Of a stretch of 64,000 nt of DNA, positions 54,605 to 64,000 are shown piece after piece. A program made the position numbers and the translations under genes. Position 1 is the stretch's first letter; each line of letters opens with the position of its first letter. The notes beneath the pieces are model-generated. The model saw only the letters and a list, made by a program, of their open reading frames with translations. It was not told where the DNA came from and made no database searches. The DNA comes from Lepidostoma basale (lineage: Eukaryota; Arthropoda; Insecta; Trichoptera; Lepidostomatidae): contig JAHDVF020000874.1 in the NCBI GenBank assembly GCA_022606425.2, positions 248,001-312,000 of the forward strand. The letters run 5' to 3'.

Positions 54605-55045
54605 AACATATGCTTCGGAGACTTGGACGCTCACTAAACAGGATGAAACCAACTGCTTCGAAAAGAAGATCCTCCGCAGAATCTTCGGACCCATTAAGGA
54701 TGGTCAGACGTGGAGAAAAAGATACAACACAGAGCTCTACGATCTATACCGGGATGTCAGCGTGGTCAAGTTTATAAAGATTAACAGACGTCGCTGGCTA
54801 GGGCACTTGCACCGCATGGAAGATCTGGTGCCCCCCAAAAGAGTGTTGTATGACAATCCAGCAGGGTGAAGAAGCATCGATAGGCCGAGACTGCAATGGC
54901 TGGATGATGCCGTGGCAGATTGTCGGGTCCGGGAGCAGTAAGACTGGGAGGTGGCGGCCAGAGACAGGACGGGATGGAGACGTTTCTTGGAGGAGGCCAA
55001 GACCCACCAAGGGTTGTAGCACCGGAGAAGAAGAAGAAGAAGAAT
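54605..55045 (+). mobile_element. BovB-like LINE C-terminus
   Basis: It encodes YASETWTLTKQDETNCFEKK, ILRRIFGPIKDGQTW, RRRWLGHLHRMEDL, a stop, RPRLQWLDDAVADCR and a stop, then a (GAA)n tail (55025-55044). Confidence 0.88.
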
Positions 55046-55079
55046 ACGTTTTTAATTTAAGTTTATATAGACGACTAAA

Positions 55080-55200
55080 GGTCACACTGTCTTTGGTCCT
55101 GTATAGAATTCACGTAAAAAAAAGGTGATTGATTTGTTACCCACTTCATATCATGAAAATTAAATAAATTTAAAATTTTTATACAGTAATTGAGTTCAAA
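55080..55200 (+). mobile_element. tRNA-derived SINE, 3' part
   Basis: Starts GTCACACTGTCTTTGGTC and ends in the CAGTAATTGAGTTCAAA terminus; head missing. Confidence 0.75.
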
Positions 55201-55374
55201 ATAGTATTTTACTGAAACTACCACATTCAGGGCCCAAGTAGCATAACAAGAACCATAAAAAATGTTACAAAAATTGTTTCTTTTAATTTCTGTTTTATTA
55301 TTATTATGATTATTATTAAATCAACACTGCAAAATTTGTTTGATTACTGCATTCAATTAAACAAATTTTTAATT

Positions 55375-55455
55375 ATTTTGTTATGTTAATTTTGTTATTT
55401 TATTTTATATCATCGTATTTTATATGATTTATTTTAGATTTATTTTGTGGAGGTT
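55375..55455 (+). mobile_element. Leader fragment of the RTE-tailed element
   Basis: Only the AT-rich leader up to TTTATTTTGTGGAGGT remains, cut where RepA begins. Confidence 0.65.
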
Positions 55456-55460
55456 ATACG

Positions 55461-55737
55461 TATCTACCGCCTAATCTTAATAGATGGCGCTAGTGTAGAT
55501 TGAACAAAAATATGTGAAGTGTTCATCAACAAAGTAGCATATATACATCTTTCAAAAATTTGGCAGACGTGGTGGTCGTAAGAAGGGCGGAATGGGGAAT
55601 GTTGTAATACATAAAGCGATCGCTTAACCCAACCAATGACAGGTCATAAGTTTTGTAAACGCCTCGACCACCATATTCTGTTTCCAAAAAAACAATTTAC
55701 ATCTTCGTCTCTATTGAGATAAAATTAATCCTTAAAA
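55461..55737 (+). mobile_element. RepA repeat
   Basis: AGATGGCGCTAGTGTAGATT, the GGCGGAATGGGGAATGTTG core and a GAGATAAAATTAATCC end. Confidence 0.85.
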
Positions 55738-55835
55738 CAAAGTTTTTTAATTTCACAGTTTGAAATGTTACACTTTGCCGCAAACCAATTTCGTCATTTC
55801 GTCATTTCGTCACTTTTAAATATCTTTTGATAATG

Positions 55836-55915
55836 CCTTAGATAGGCGAGACATATCATTTTCATAATTTATAATAAAACTTCTAGAAAACAGACGTTTT
55901 CATTCGTATTAATTC
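55836..55915 (+). mobile_element. Hammerhead-like repeat arm (GCCTTAG type)
   Basis: TTGATAAT, then GCCTTAGATAGGC able to form a hairpin, GAGACATATC, then ACTTCTAGAAAACAGACG. Confidence 0.5.
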
Positions 55916-56446
55916 AGCTCATATTGCAATATACTCGATAAAATATTTTCGGTCCACTAAAAATAGGCATAATACGCATTATTTGAACCAATTTAAAACT
56001 TCACAATCTATGTTTTGGAAGTATTTTAAGTTTTCTCGTAGTAATTTGTAGGAAATACAAGCATTACTTGGGATTCGTTGTGGAGCACTGCTTTGGAGTC
56101 AGGCCAAGAAAAGTATTAAGGAAAAATTTCGATTCGAATTTAGATTACGGGATAGAAAATCTTATTGGATACTTTCGTTGAATTGTAATGCGCAAGATGT
56201 GATCTTGATTTGATAAGTCGCATTTACAATATGTTTCAATAATCCTAGTTATTACAATTAACTAACAATAACACATTCCTTCACTAAATTTATTGAGAAC
56301 ATGAAAAAAATGTGATACTTACTGGTTAAAGATTTCTATGAGACGCTCAAGGGTCAGCTGTTTATTGAGTCTGTGATAAACATTTATGTGAAGTATACTC
56401 TGTGATAAACATTTGTATGATAAATCGTGGGCCTTATTTCTTACCG
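55916..56446. other. No recognised gene
   Basis: AT-rich spacer without recognisable repeats or coding sequence. Confidence 0.4.
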
Positions 56447-56640
56447 ACGACCTTCGTGGCCGAGTGGAGTGCATTGACTGCCACCCGGAGGTTCCGGGTT
56501 CGATTCCCGGCGAGAGCAGAGTGATTGTTACACTGTCTTTGGTCTGGTGTAGAATTCACGTAACAACAAATGGCGAAATAGTTAAGCTACCTATCGCATG
56601 TCACAAGAATTACTGTAATGGATACCTTTTATATCGATTT
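56447..56640 (+). mobile_element. tRNA-derived SINE
   Basis: Head GACCTTCGTGGCCGAGTGG, B box GGTTCGATTCCC, GTCTTTGGTCTGGTGTAG body and a CTACCTATCGCATGTCA end. Confidence 0.85.
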
Positions 56641-57374
56641 GGCCCATGCTATCATGATAATAATAATAATAATAATATTATGAAAAACGTCATGTCACGT
56701 ACAGAAAATCGCAATCGATGAACGTAATATTCAAAAAAGTTTTGAAGAAAACGAAGTTAAATATTTTCTATTAGAAAATATACTTTGAATGTTGTTAAAC
56801 TGATTTTTTCTAAAGAATTGAACTTTTGAATACTGAATATTGAATCATTGAATATATATGGTATTTAATAAGGTGTGAATATTTGATACTTTACTTGCCA
56901 CCAGTACAGGCATGGCTAGAGCGTGGAGTATCAGATAGACTGTTGAAGTACTCCGGATATCGATATTTTCCTTATCAGTGAAACTGCGAAGACGTTTTCA
57001 GGAAGGAAATAAATGTACATATTGAGGGTACCTATATATATGAACAGAAAATATTTTCCTAAGATATAAAATGAAATGCGTTACACCAAGTAAATGTGTA
57101 ATTTCAATATACACACAAAACATTAATCCGAGCGAGTTTTCGCGATATCAAACTATCAGGTGTATACATTCATAATGTCTATATACTACATATTATAAAG
57201 CTATGATATTTGAAATATTGTTGCATGAAAATTATTCATCAAGGCTGTTCGTATTAAATAAATCAAAATATAACACGGCAGGCATTAACAAATTGGAGAG
57301 TTTTCTCCAGGTGTTATCTAGTAATATGTGATAATTGGGTTGATAGCCTTTCACATTACATTAATAAAGTTTTT
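56641..57374. other. No gene; (AAT)n at 56657-56678
   Basis: AT-rich, with one trinucleotide microsatellite. Nothing else recognised. Confidence 0.45.
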
Positions 57375-57725
57375 CTGCTTAATGCTTACCTCAAGTCTCA
57401 ACAGATGGCGCTAGTGTAGGTTGAACTAAAAATATTTGAAATGTTTCTCAACATGGTAGCATATATACAACTTTCAAATAATTGGCAGACGTGGTGGTCG
57501 TAGAAAGGCAGAATGGGGAATGTTGTATTACATGAAGCGATCCCTTAACCCAATCAATGACAGGTCATAAGTCCTGTAAACGCCTTGACCACCATATTCT
57601 GTTTCCAAATAATTTACATCTTTGTCTCTATTGAGATACAATTAATTCTTAATGATTAATACACCCGTAATGGGTAAAATCCAGTATTGGTCTACAAGTA
57701 ATTGTACCTATATATATTCAAAAAC
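57375..57725 (+). mobile_element. RepA repeat
   Basis: Full order from TTCTGCTTAATGCTTACCTC through the core to a TCCAGTATTGGTCTACAAG end; the core palindrome is mutated to GCGATCCC. Confidence 0.85.
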
Positions 57726-57814
57726 CAAAATGTTAATTATTATCTTCTACGAGTATATTCACCATTACTTTGTGAGTGATAATTGAACATTATTTTATTA
57801 ACTTTGTAATTATG

Positions 57815-58020
57815 TGCGGTCTCCTCTTCGAAGGTTGGCAATCATCAGGGCTATTTCCACCTTGTTGACTGCGGCCCTGTACAGCGATGTGGTGCTATAT
57901 CTGAACTATACATTGTGCAGCCAAGAGATTCTTTTCCGACCTGGTCTTCTGGTTACTTGTATATTCCCCGGAACTATCAGTTTAAGAAGTTGATAATTTT
58001 CTCCTCGCATTACGTGACTA
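57815..58020 (-). mobile_element. BovB/RTE-like LINE fragment
   Basis: The minus strand encodes RHVMRGENYQLLKLIVPGN, RRPGRKRISWLHNV and an ALMIANLRRGD end. Confidence 0.7.
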
Positions 58021-58036
58021 AAGTATATATTTTTTA

Positions 58037-58215
58037 CTTGTTTTCAACAGGTCGTTTGAACCCAATTAATTTTACATACAATTTATTTTAGCTATTATAT
58101 TGATTCTCATGACATGTGATAGGTAGCCAATCTATAGCCATTTTATTGACACGTGAATTCTACGCCAGACCAAAGACAGTGTGAAAATCACACTGCCATT
58201 GCCGGGAATCGAAAC
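58037..58215 (-). mobile_element. tRNA-derived SINE, head truncated
   Basis: Complete 3' end (GGTTCAAACGACCTGTTG) and body; it stops just after the GATTCCCGG B-box region. Confidence 0.85.
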
Positions 58216-59095
58216 CGTATTGCAGTTTCCTCGTTTTTGTCGAGAAACACTGTCAAGCAACTCCAGATGCTTTTTCATCCGTTCGAGAACAATTTCACTG
58301 CGAACTCTGTTTTTCCATTATTTTAAGTGTTTTCTATACTTCCAGAGTTAAAATTTATACTTTATTTAAAATTGAAATATAATTTTAAATTAAAAACAAA
58401 CTTTTTTCGAGACACAGAAGCCTTTCATTAGTATAGTTTCAAAATATATAGACAAAAAAAATAGTAATTTTATTTTTAAATCTGTTAAAATCGACCACAT
58501 TTATGAAAATATTGTTCAATTATGTTTTGCTTAATGAAATAATATTTTTTTGTGAGTATCTCTAAGTACGAAACTCTATTTTTAATCCTGAGTCGACAAT
58601 ACTAAATAAATTTATAAAATAAACTATAATTTTTGTGTATTAACCATTAAATTATAGTTTATAATTATAGTATACATTATTCCAATTGGTTTTGCTTGTA
58701 TCCGAGTTTTACGAGGACAATATAAAAACTAAAAGATAATGTAAATAAATATTCTTTATTAATTCTTCCGGAGATAGATGATGGTAAGATGACATACTTT
58801 TATTTAATAACATTTTTAATTTACATTATTTTGTATGCACCGTTTTCAGTTTTGCAGTTTCTTCTTTTATCGACTTTGTCACCATCACACAAAGCTTATC
58901 CCCAACTTAATCAAAGGAGGGCCCAAGAAATATTCTTTCAGGTGTTCTTCTTCAAGTTTTCAAGCACGATGCAAAGTCTTCCAAACTTTCTACAACAATG
59001 GCAAATTAATAGGCGAGATAAGGATCATTATCGACATTATCTCATTTGCACTGCATTTAAATCTAGAATGGATATTTAAAAAATCAAATAATAAT
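58216..59095. other. No recognised host gene; degenerate hammerhead-like arm
   Basis: 58400-58440 (-) resembles AATGAAAGGCTTCTGTGTCTCGAAA. Overlapping open frames at 58789-59173 show no conserved motif. Confidence 0.35.
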
Positions 59096-59099
59096 TTAT

Positions 59100-59410
59100 A
59101 TCGCATTCATGTTCAATTTCAATTTCAATTTCAATTTATTTATTTTTTAAATCTTAAAATTTACAGTATATAACTATAGCGCTTATGACTATACGATACA
59201 AAAAAAAACATTTTTTTAAACACAATATACGATTATGAAATTTAAAATATGCAATGTAAGATAATTACAAAATTAAGAACAATAGAAGCAAATATCAAGT
59301 TTATACATTATATAAGAGAAATATGTTTTCTGATGGTAGCCTCACTATCGCGGAAGATGTCCACATCCGAAGAGATGCGATTTAGAAGGATTATTGCCCT
59401 GCCCACGGTC
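59100..59410 (-). mobile_element. Jockey-like LINE 3' end
   Basis: Minus-strand MTVGRAIILLNRISSDVDIF then a stop, a 3' UTR and an (AAATTG)n tail (59108-59140). Confidence 0.8.
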
Positions 59411-59520
59411 ATTCTTCTTCTTCTTCCTAGCCTTCCCTCCACTGCTGGATGTAGGCTCTTCCATCTGTCTCCATTTTTCTCTATCCTGTGCCGCTTCAAT
59501 CCATTTTTTCAGGTGAAATA
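59407..59520 (-). mobile_element. BovB-like LINE tail
   Basis: The minus strand encodes WIEAAQDREKWRQMEEPTSS and ends with (GAA)n (CTT at 59410-59420), abutting the jockey-like fragment. Confidence 0.7.
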
Positions 59521-59721
59521 ATCTATGTTGCCTTTGTCGCAGATAATTGCAAACAAAGTCAAGTCATACAAAATATCAGAGTTATGTATTCGACCACGAA
59601 TCAGTTGATTAAAAGCTTACTGTAGAATTCCATAAATATATTTTTATGAATAAAAACAATGTTTTTCTCCATTTTGAGGTAATTTTTTCTAACAATTAAG
59701 TTTAAAAAAAATAAAATAACT

Positions 59722-59975
59722 TACGTGGCAGAGCGCTAAAAGCAATGACTGCCATACCAAAGGTCCCGGGTTCGATTCCCGGCATTGCAGTGTGATTGTC
59801 GCACTGTATTTAGTCTGGTATAGAATGTAAGTGACAATACAATGGCGATAGATAAGCTACCTATCATATGTCATGAGAATCAATAAAAGTTTCTAAAAAT
59901 ACATAGTATACAGTAGAATCAATTAAATAGCTAAAAATATATTTAATACAGTAATTAGGATCAAACGACTTTTTT
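59722..59975 (+). mobile_element. tRNA-derived SINE, full length
   Basis: Head ACGTGGCAGAGCGCTAAAAG, GGTTCGATTCCCGG, body, CTACCTATCATATGTCATG and the CAGTAATTAGGATCAAACGA end. Confidence 0.85.
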
Positions 59976-60530
59976 ATACAGAAAAAAATAATGTGTTAAA
60001 AATATATTTTCAATTTATGTTTTTTTTTTCAATTTATCCGAAAACTTTTAATTATTATTTCTAACTAACTTACTAACTAACTAACTAACTATGGATCGCC
60101 ACAATGCTCTGTCCTGGCATACCTTTCGGGCTTCTTCTACATTCATACATCGTACCATGCACGCACGTCGATTATTCCGACTTCGAATGTGAATAAATTC
60201 AACTCAATCATAATAAAACATAATTTTTTTTTTCATTGCATAAAACCCCTTTTTTCTAGACACCTAAATTTCTAATATTCAAAGAAGAATATTCCAGAAG
60301 GCTTTTAAAATGTTTTAGTATGATTATCACTGTCTCATTTTACGCGTTGAAGCGGTACAAATTTCTTTGCGACACTTTCTTTTCCACAATAAAAGTAGCA
60401 AAGTAGAGATACAAATTTTTTTTAAACTTTAAATATAATAAAACTAATTATGAACGAAGTAAATATATGTTTATTCAATATTGTTAGAAAAGTAAATTTT
60501 AGTATTAAATATTGATAAAAACGTATGTTT

Positions 60531-60749
<219 letters not shown>

Positions 60750-61182
60750 TGTAGGTATATAACATTGTTTGATGCCATTGTTCATTTGAAAAACATTATG
60801 TCATAACCTAAACATGTCTCTGAACAGTGTAATAAAGTGTTATGATTCTGAGTGCAATTATGATTATTCAAATAAGTATTTGACTTTTTAATTATGTATT
60901 ATTAATTAAATATTTTTTTACTAATTTAAAAAGCAATTAAAAAATAAGACAATATTACAAATTGTCAAATAAATTTAACGTCCGGTCCAATCTTTGTTTG
61001 ATTTCCTTTGTTTTGAGTTAATGGACCCCAATAAGAGCTTTACATTAGTATTTTGAATTTATTCATTTGTACAAAAGCATAAATGTTCCAAAAGAAATCA
61101 TTTAAATATCTGTCAAAACTGACACATTTGTAAAAACATATTATAAGATTTTTAATATTTATATTTATTTACAATATATCAA

Positions 61183-61330
61183 CTGATGAAGGGCTTGTGT
61201 GTCCGAAACATGTTTTTTTTAATCTTTATTACTCACTTTTGAGTGTTGTATACAATGTATTATATATAAAAAAGAAACATTAAGCATCTACAACACAAAG
61301 TAATGGCGAATATATAAGAAATTATGTAAT
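61183..61330 (+). mobile_element. Hammerhead-like repeat arm in unit 1
   Basis: CTGATGA, GGGC-TTGTGT-GTCC (hairpin), GAAAC, ATGT; a tail with TTGTATACAATG and GTAATGGCGAATATA matches the left arm of foldback element 1. The second copy starts at 62692. Confidence 0.6.
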
Positions 61331-61936
61331 TGTTTAAAAATATTGCAGTGGAATGGGGAATGTTGTAATTACATAAAGCGTACGCTTAACCCAACCAATA
61401 TTAAAAATATATTTTCAATTTATGTTTTTTTTTTCAATTTATCCGAAAACTTTTAATTATTATTTCTAACTAACTTACTAACTAACTAACTAACTATGGA
61501 TCGCCACAATGCTCTGTCCTGGCATACCTTTCGGGCTTCTTCTACATTCATACATCGTACCATGCACGCACGTCGATTATTCCGACTTCGAATGTGAATA
61601 AATTCAACTCAATCATAATAAAACATAATTTTTTTTTTTCATTGCATAAAACCCCTTTTTTCTAGACACCTAAATTTCTAATATTCAAAGAAGAATATTC
61701 CAGAAGGCTTTTAAAATGTTTTAGTATGATTATCACTGTCTCATTTTACGCGTTGAAGCGGTACAAATTTCTTTGCGACACTTTCTTTTCCACAATAAAA
61801 GTAGCAAAGTAGAGATACAAATTTTTTTTAAACTTTAAATATAATAAAACTAATTATGAACGAAGTAAATATATGTTTATTCAATATTGTTAGAAAAGTA
61901 AATTTTAGTATTAAATATTGATAAAAACGTATGTTT

Positions 61937-62265
<329 letters not shown>

Positions 62266-62691
62266 ATATAACATTGTTTGATGCCATTGTTCATTTGAAA
62301 AACATTATGTCATAACTTAAACATGTCTCTGAACAGTGTAATAAAGTGTTATGATTCTGAGTGCAATTATGATTATTCAAATAAGTATTTGACTTTTTAA
62401 TTATGTATTATTAATTAAATATTTTTTTACTAATTTAAAAAGCAATTAAAAAATAAGACAATATTACAAATTGTCAAATAAATTTAACGTCCGGTCCAAT
62501 CTTTGTTTGATTTCCTTTGTTTTGAGTTAATGGACCCCAATAAGAGCTTTACATTAGTATTTTGAATTTATTCATTTGTACAAAAGCATAAATGTTCCAA
62601 AAGAAATCATTTAAATATCTGTCAAAACTGACACATTTGTAAAAACATATTATAAGATTTTTAATATTTATATTTATTTACAATATATCAA

Positions 62692-62840
62692 CTGATGAAG
62701 GGCTTGTGTGTCCGAAACATGTTTTTTTTAATCTTTATTACTCACTTTTGAGTGTTGTATACAATGTATTATATATAAAAAAGAAACATTAAGCATCTAC
62801 AACACAAAGTAATGGCGAATATATAAGAAATTATGTAATT
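62692..62840 (+). mobile_element. Hammerhead-like repeat arm in unit 2
   Basis: Identical core to 61183-61212, duplicated with the unit. Confidence 0.6.
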
Positions 62841-62856
62841 GTTTAAAAATATTGCA

Positions 62857-63385
62857 GTGGAATGGGGAATGTTGTAATTACATAAAGCGTACGCTTAACC
62901 CAACCAATGACAGGTCATAAGTCCTGTAAACACCTTGATCATCCATGTTCAGTTTCCAGTTTACGTCTTCGTCTCTATTGAGATACAATTAAAATTTGAA
63001 TTAACCACCCTTTGGTGTAAATCCAGGATTTCGTATACAGGTATAAGTATACATTCACAAATATTTGTTCTTCAAATATTCTGGTCAAATTCTTTGGCAT
63101 ATAGAATGGAATAATACTCCTAGCGGCTTCTAACAATATGTTAGGCGACAGCCTTCGCATTGTGTTAATAAGGTAGTTTGCTAAATGCCGAAAATCATTC
63201 TCCATAGATAGTGGGTCGGTTGTATAGGTTAATTCTTGAAAAAATTCACAAGTGCAACCAAATCTACATAGATGGCTGACTGAAACTGACACGTGAAGAT
63301 AAATATGGATTTTGAAGTATATATATATACATCTTCCAAAAATTTGTCATGCATGATCACAATAACAAAGGTGGAATGGGGAATG
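62857..63385 (+). mobile_element. RepA repeat, longest copy
   Basis: Runs from GTGGAATGGGGAATG through the TTAACCCAACC core, GTATAAGTATACATTCAC, GCATTGTGTTAATAAGGTAG, GTGGGTCGGTTGTATAGG and CTACATAGATGGCTGA, then meets a second GTGGAATGGGGAATG at 63372. This suggests a ~515 bp unit that can occur head-to-tail. Confidence 0.8.
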
Positions 63386-63392
63386 TTGAACA

Positions 63393-64000
63393 ATTAAAAT
63401 AAAAATATTGCGTTTGCCCGTATTTTAGGAAACCGTAAATTTGACACCCCCGTATTTTATCTTTGTGTCAACAATCAAACTGAAGTACAGGTATACAAAC
63501 AGTTGTTATGATACGAATACAGTTGATTATTTACTCGTTCCAAAGCGGAAACTAATGTGAGATGACGGAATTATAGCGTACATAGAAGGTAGACGGAGAA
63601 CAACCCATTTCAACTTATCACCGGCCTGCAAACTTTGGTAGGAAAACATTAAATTTGATGTTCAAAGGGCAGGCAGACATTTCGTGAAATTATAAAGCCG
63701 TAGTCTCTTCTTACAAAGGTCCTTTGAAAAGTTTTCTCAGCTTTATTGACAAGACGTTCACGTGGGTAGTTGAGAGATGGAAATCTTTTGTATCTTAGTA
63801 ATTGTACGTACTCCGAAGTTCCGCTTTTTGATTGTAGTCGTTTTATCGCCAGACTTCTTAAGAATGGGGAAACTTGACGTTTAAGGAAATGTCTCCATGA
63901 ATATTCAAGAAATTTAATGCGGTCAATTCATCTTGCCTTACTGCACTTAGCGTGAACTGGATTATAGCAATTAAATTCTTATTTTTAAGTGAGAATTTTC
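63393..64000. other. No recognised gene
   Basis: Less AT-rich than its surroundings, but no long open frame, repeat or splice structure that I recognise. Confidence 0.4.

Noticed and set aside
58789..59173. Overlapping open frames as a gene
   Set aside because: Two frames overlap, composition is low-complexity, and they run into a minus-strand jockey-like LINE.

Overview
The window is insect nuclear DNA: AT-rich, intron-containing and very rich in transposons. Lepidoptera is my best guess, from the alpha-esterase-like proteins and the mix of LINEs, tRNA-derived SINEs and mariners. I cannot prove the order from sequence alone, and Coleoptera remains possible. I see no rRNA gene, CRISPR array or bacterial operon.

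The host content is a carboxyl/cholinesterase (CCE) cluster. Three copies lie on the + strand: A at 442-5531, B at 8720-16591 and C at 24518-31670. One lies on the - strand, D at 46427-40227. All share one plan: a 68-71 nt signal-peptide exon, a 136-151 nt exon ending in the PxGxLRF motif, a ~1.3 kb exon with the catalytic core, and a ~160 nt last exon. The intron phases are 2/0/2. B (555 aa) and C (558 aa) are intact, with GxSxG serine, acidic residue and histidine. A is a pseudogene: I find no exon 2, it has a 2-nt frameshift, and it has two in-frame deletions. D (555 aa) is fully open and correctly spliceable, but its nucleophile serine is glycine and its oxyanion hole is altered, so it looks like a conserved non-catalytic esterase-like protein.

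The rest is repeats. The dominant LINE is RTE-like with a (TTAG)n 3' tail, present in both orientations as 5'-truncated, 5'-inverted or deleted copies. A non-autonomous family borrows its 3' end, with three copies of about 640-750 bp at 38875, 40646 and 52744. Other LINEs are BovB-like with (GAA)n tails, jockey-like with (TGATT)n-type tails, one CR1-like copy, and one whose C-terminus carries a zinc finger. There are two mariners, a tRNA-headed SINE, and a ~500 bp repeat (RepA below).

The most unusual recurring structure is a set of repeat families built as inverted arms. Each arm carries a hammerhead-ribozyme-like core: CTGATGA, a short hairpin, GAAAC, then a tiny palindrome. Examples are at 10610-12400, 12387-12564, 22790-23290, 27505-28363 and 35455-35735.

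Layout: 1-7.3 kb pseudogene A plus minisatellite; 8.5-16.6 kb gene B; 16.8-24.5 kb LINEs and a nearly complete mariner; 24.5-31.7 kb gene C; 32-40 kb repeats; 40.2-46.5 kb gene D; 46.5-60 kb repeats; 60-62.9 kb a recent 1.4 kb tandem duplication with long (TA)n; then RepA and unrecognised sequence to the end.
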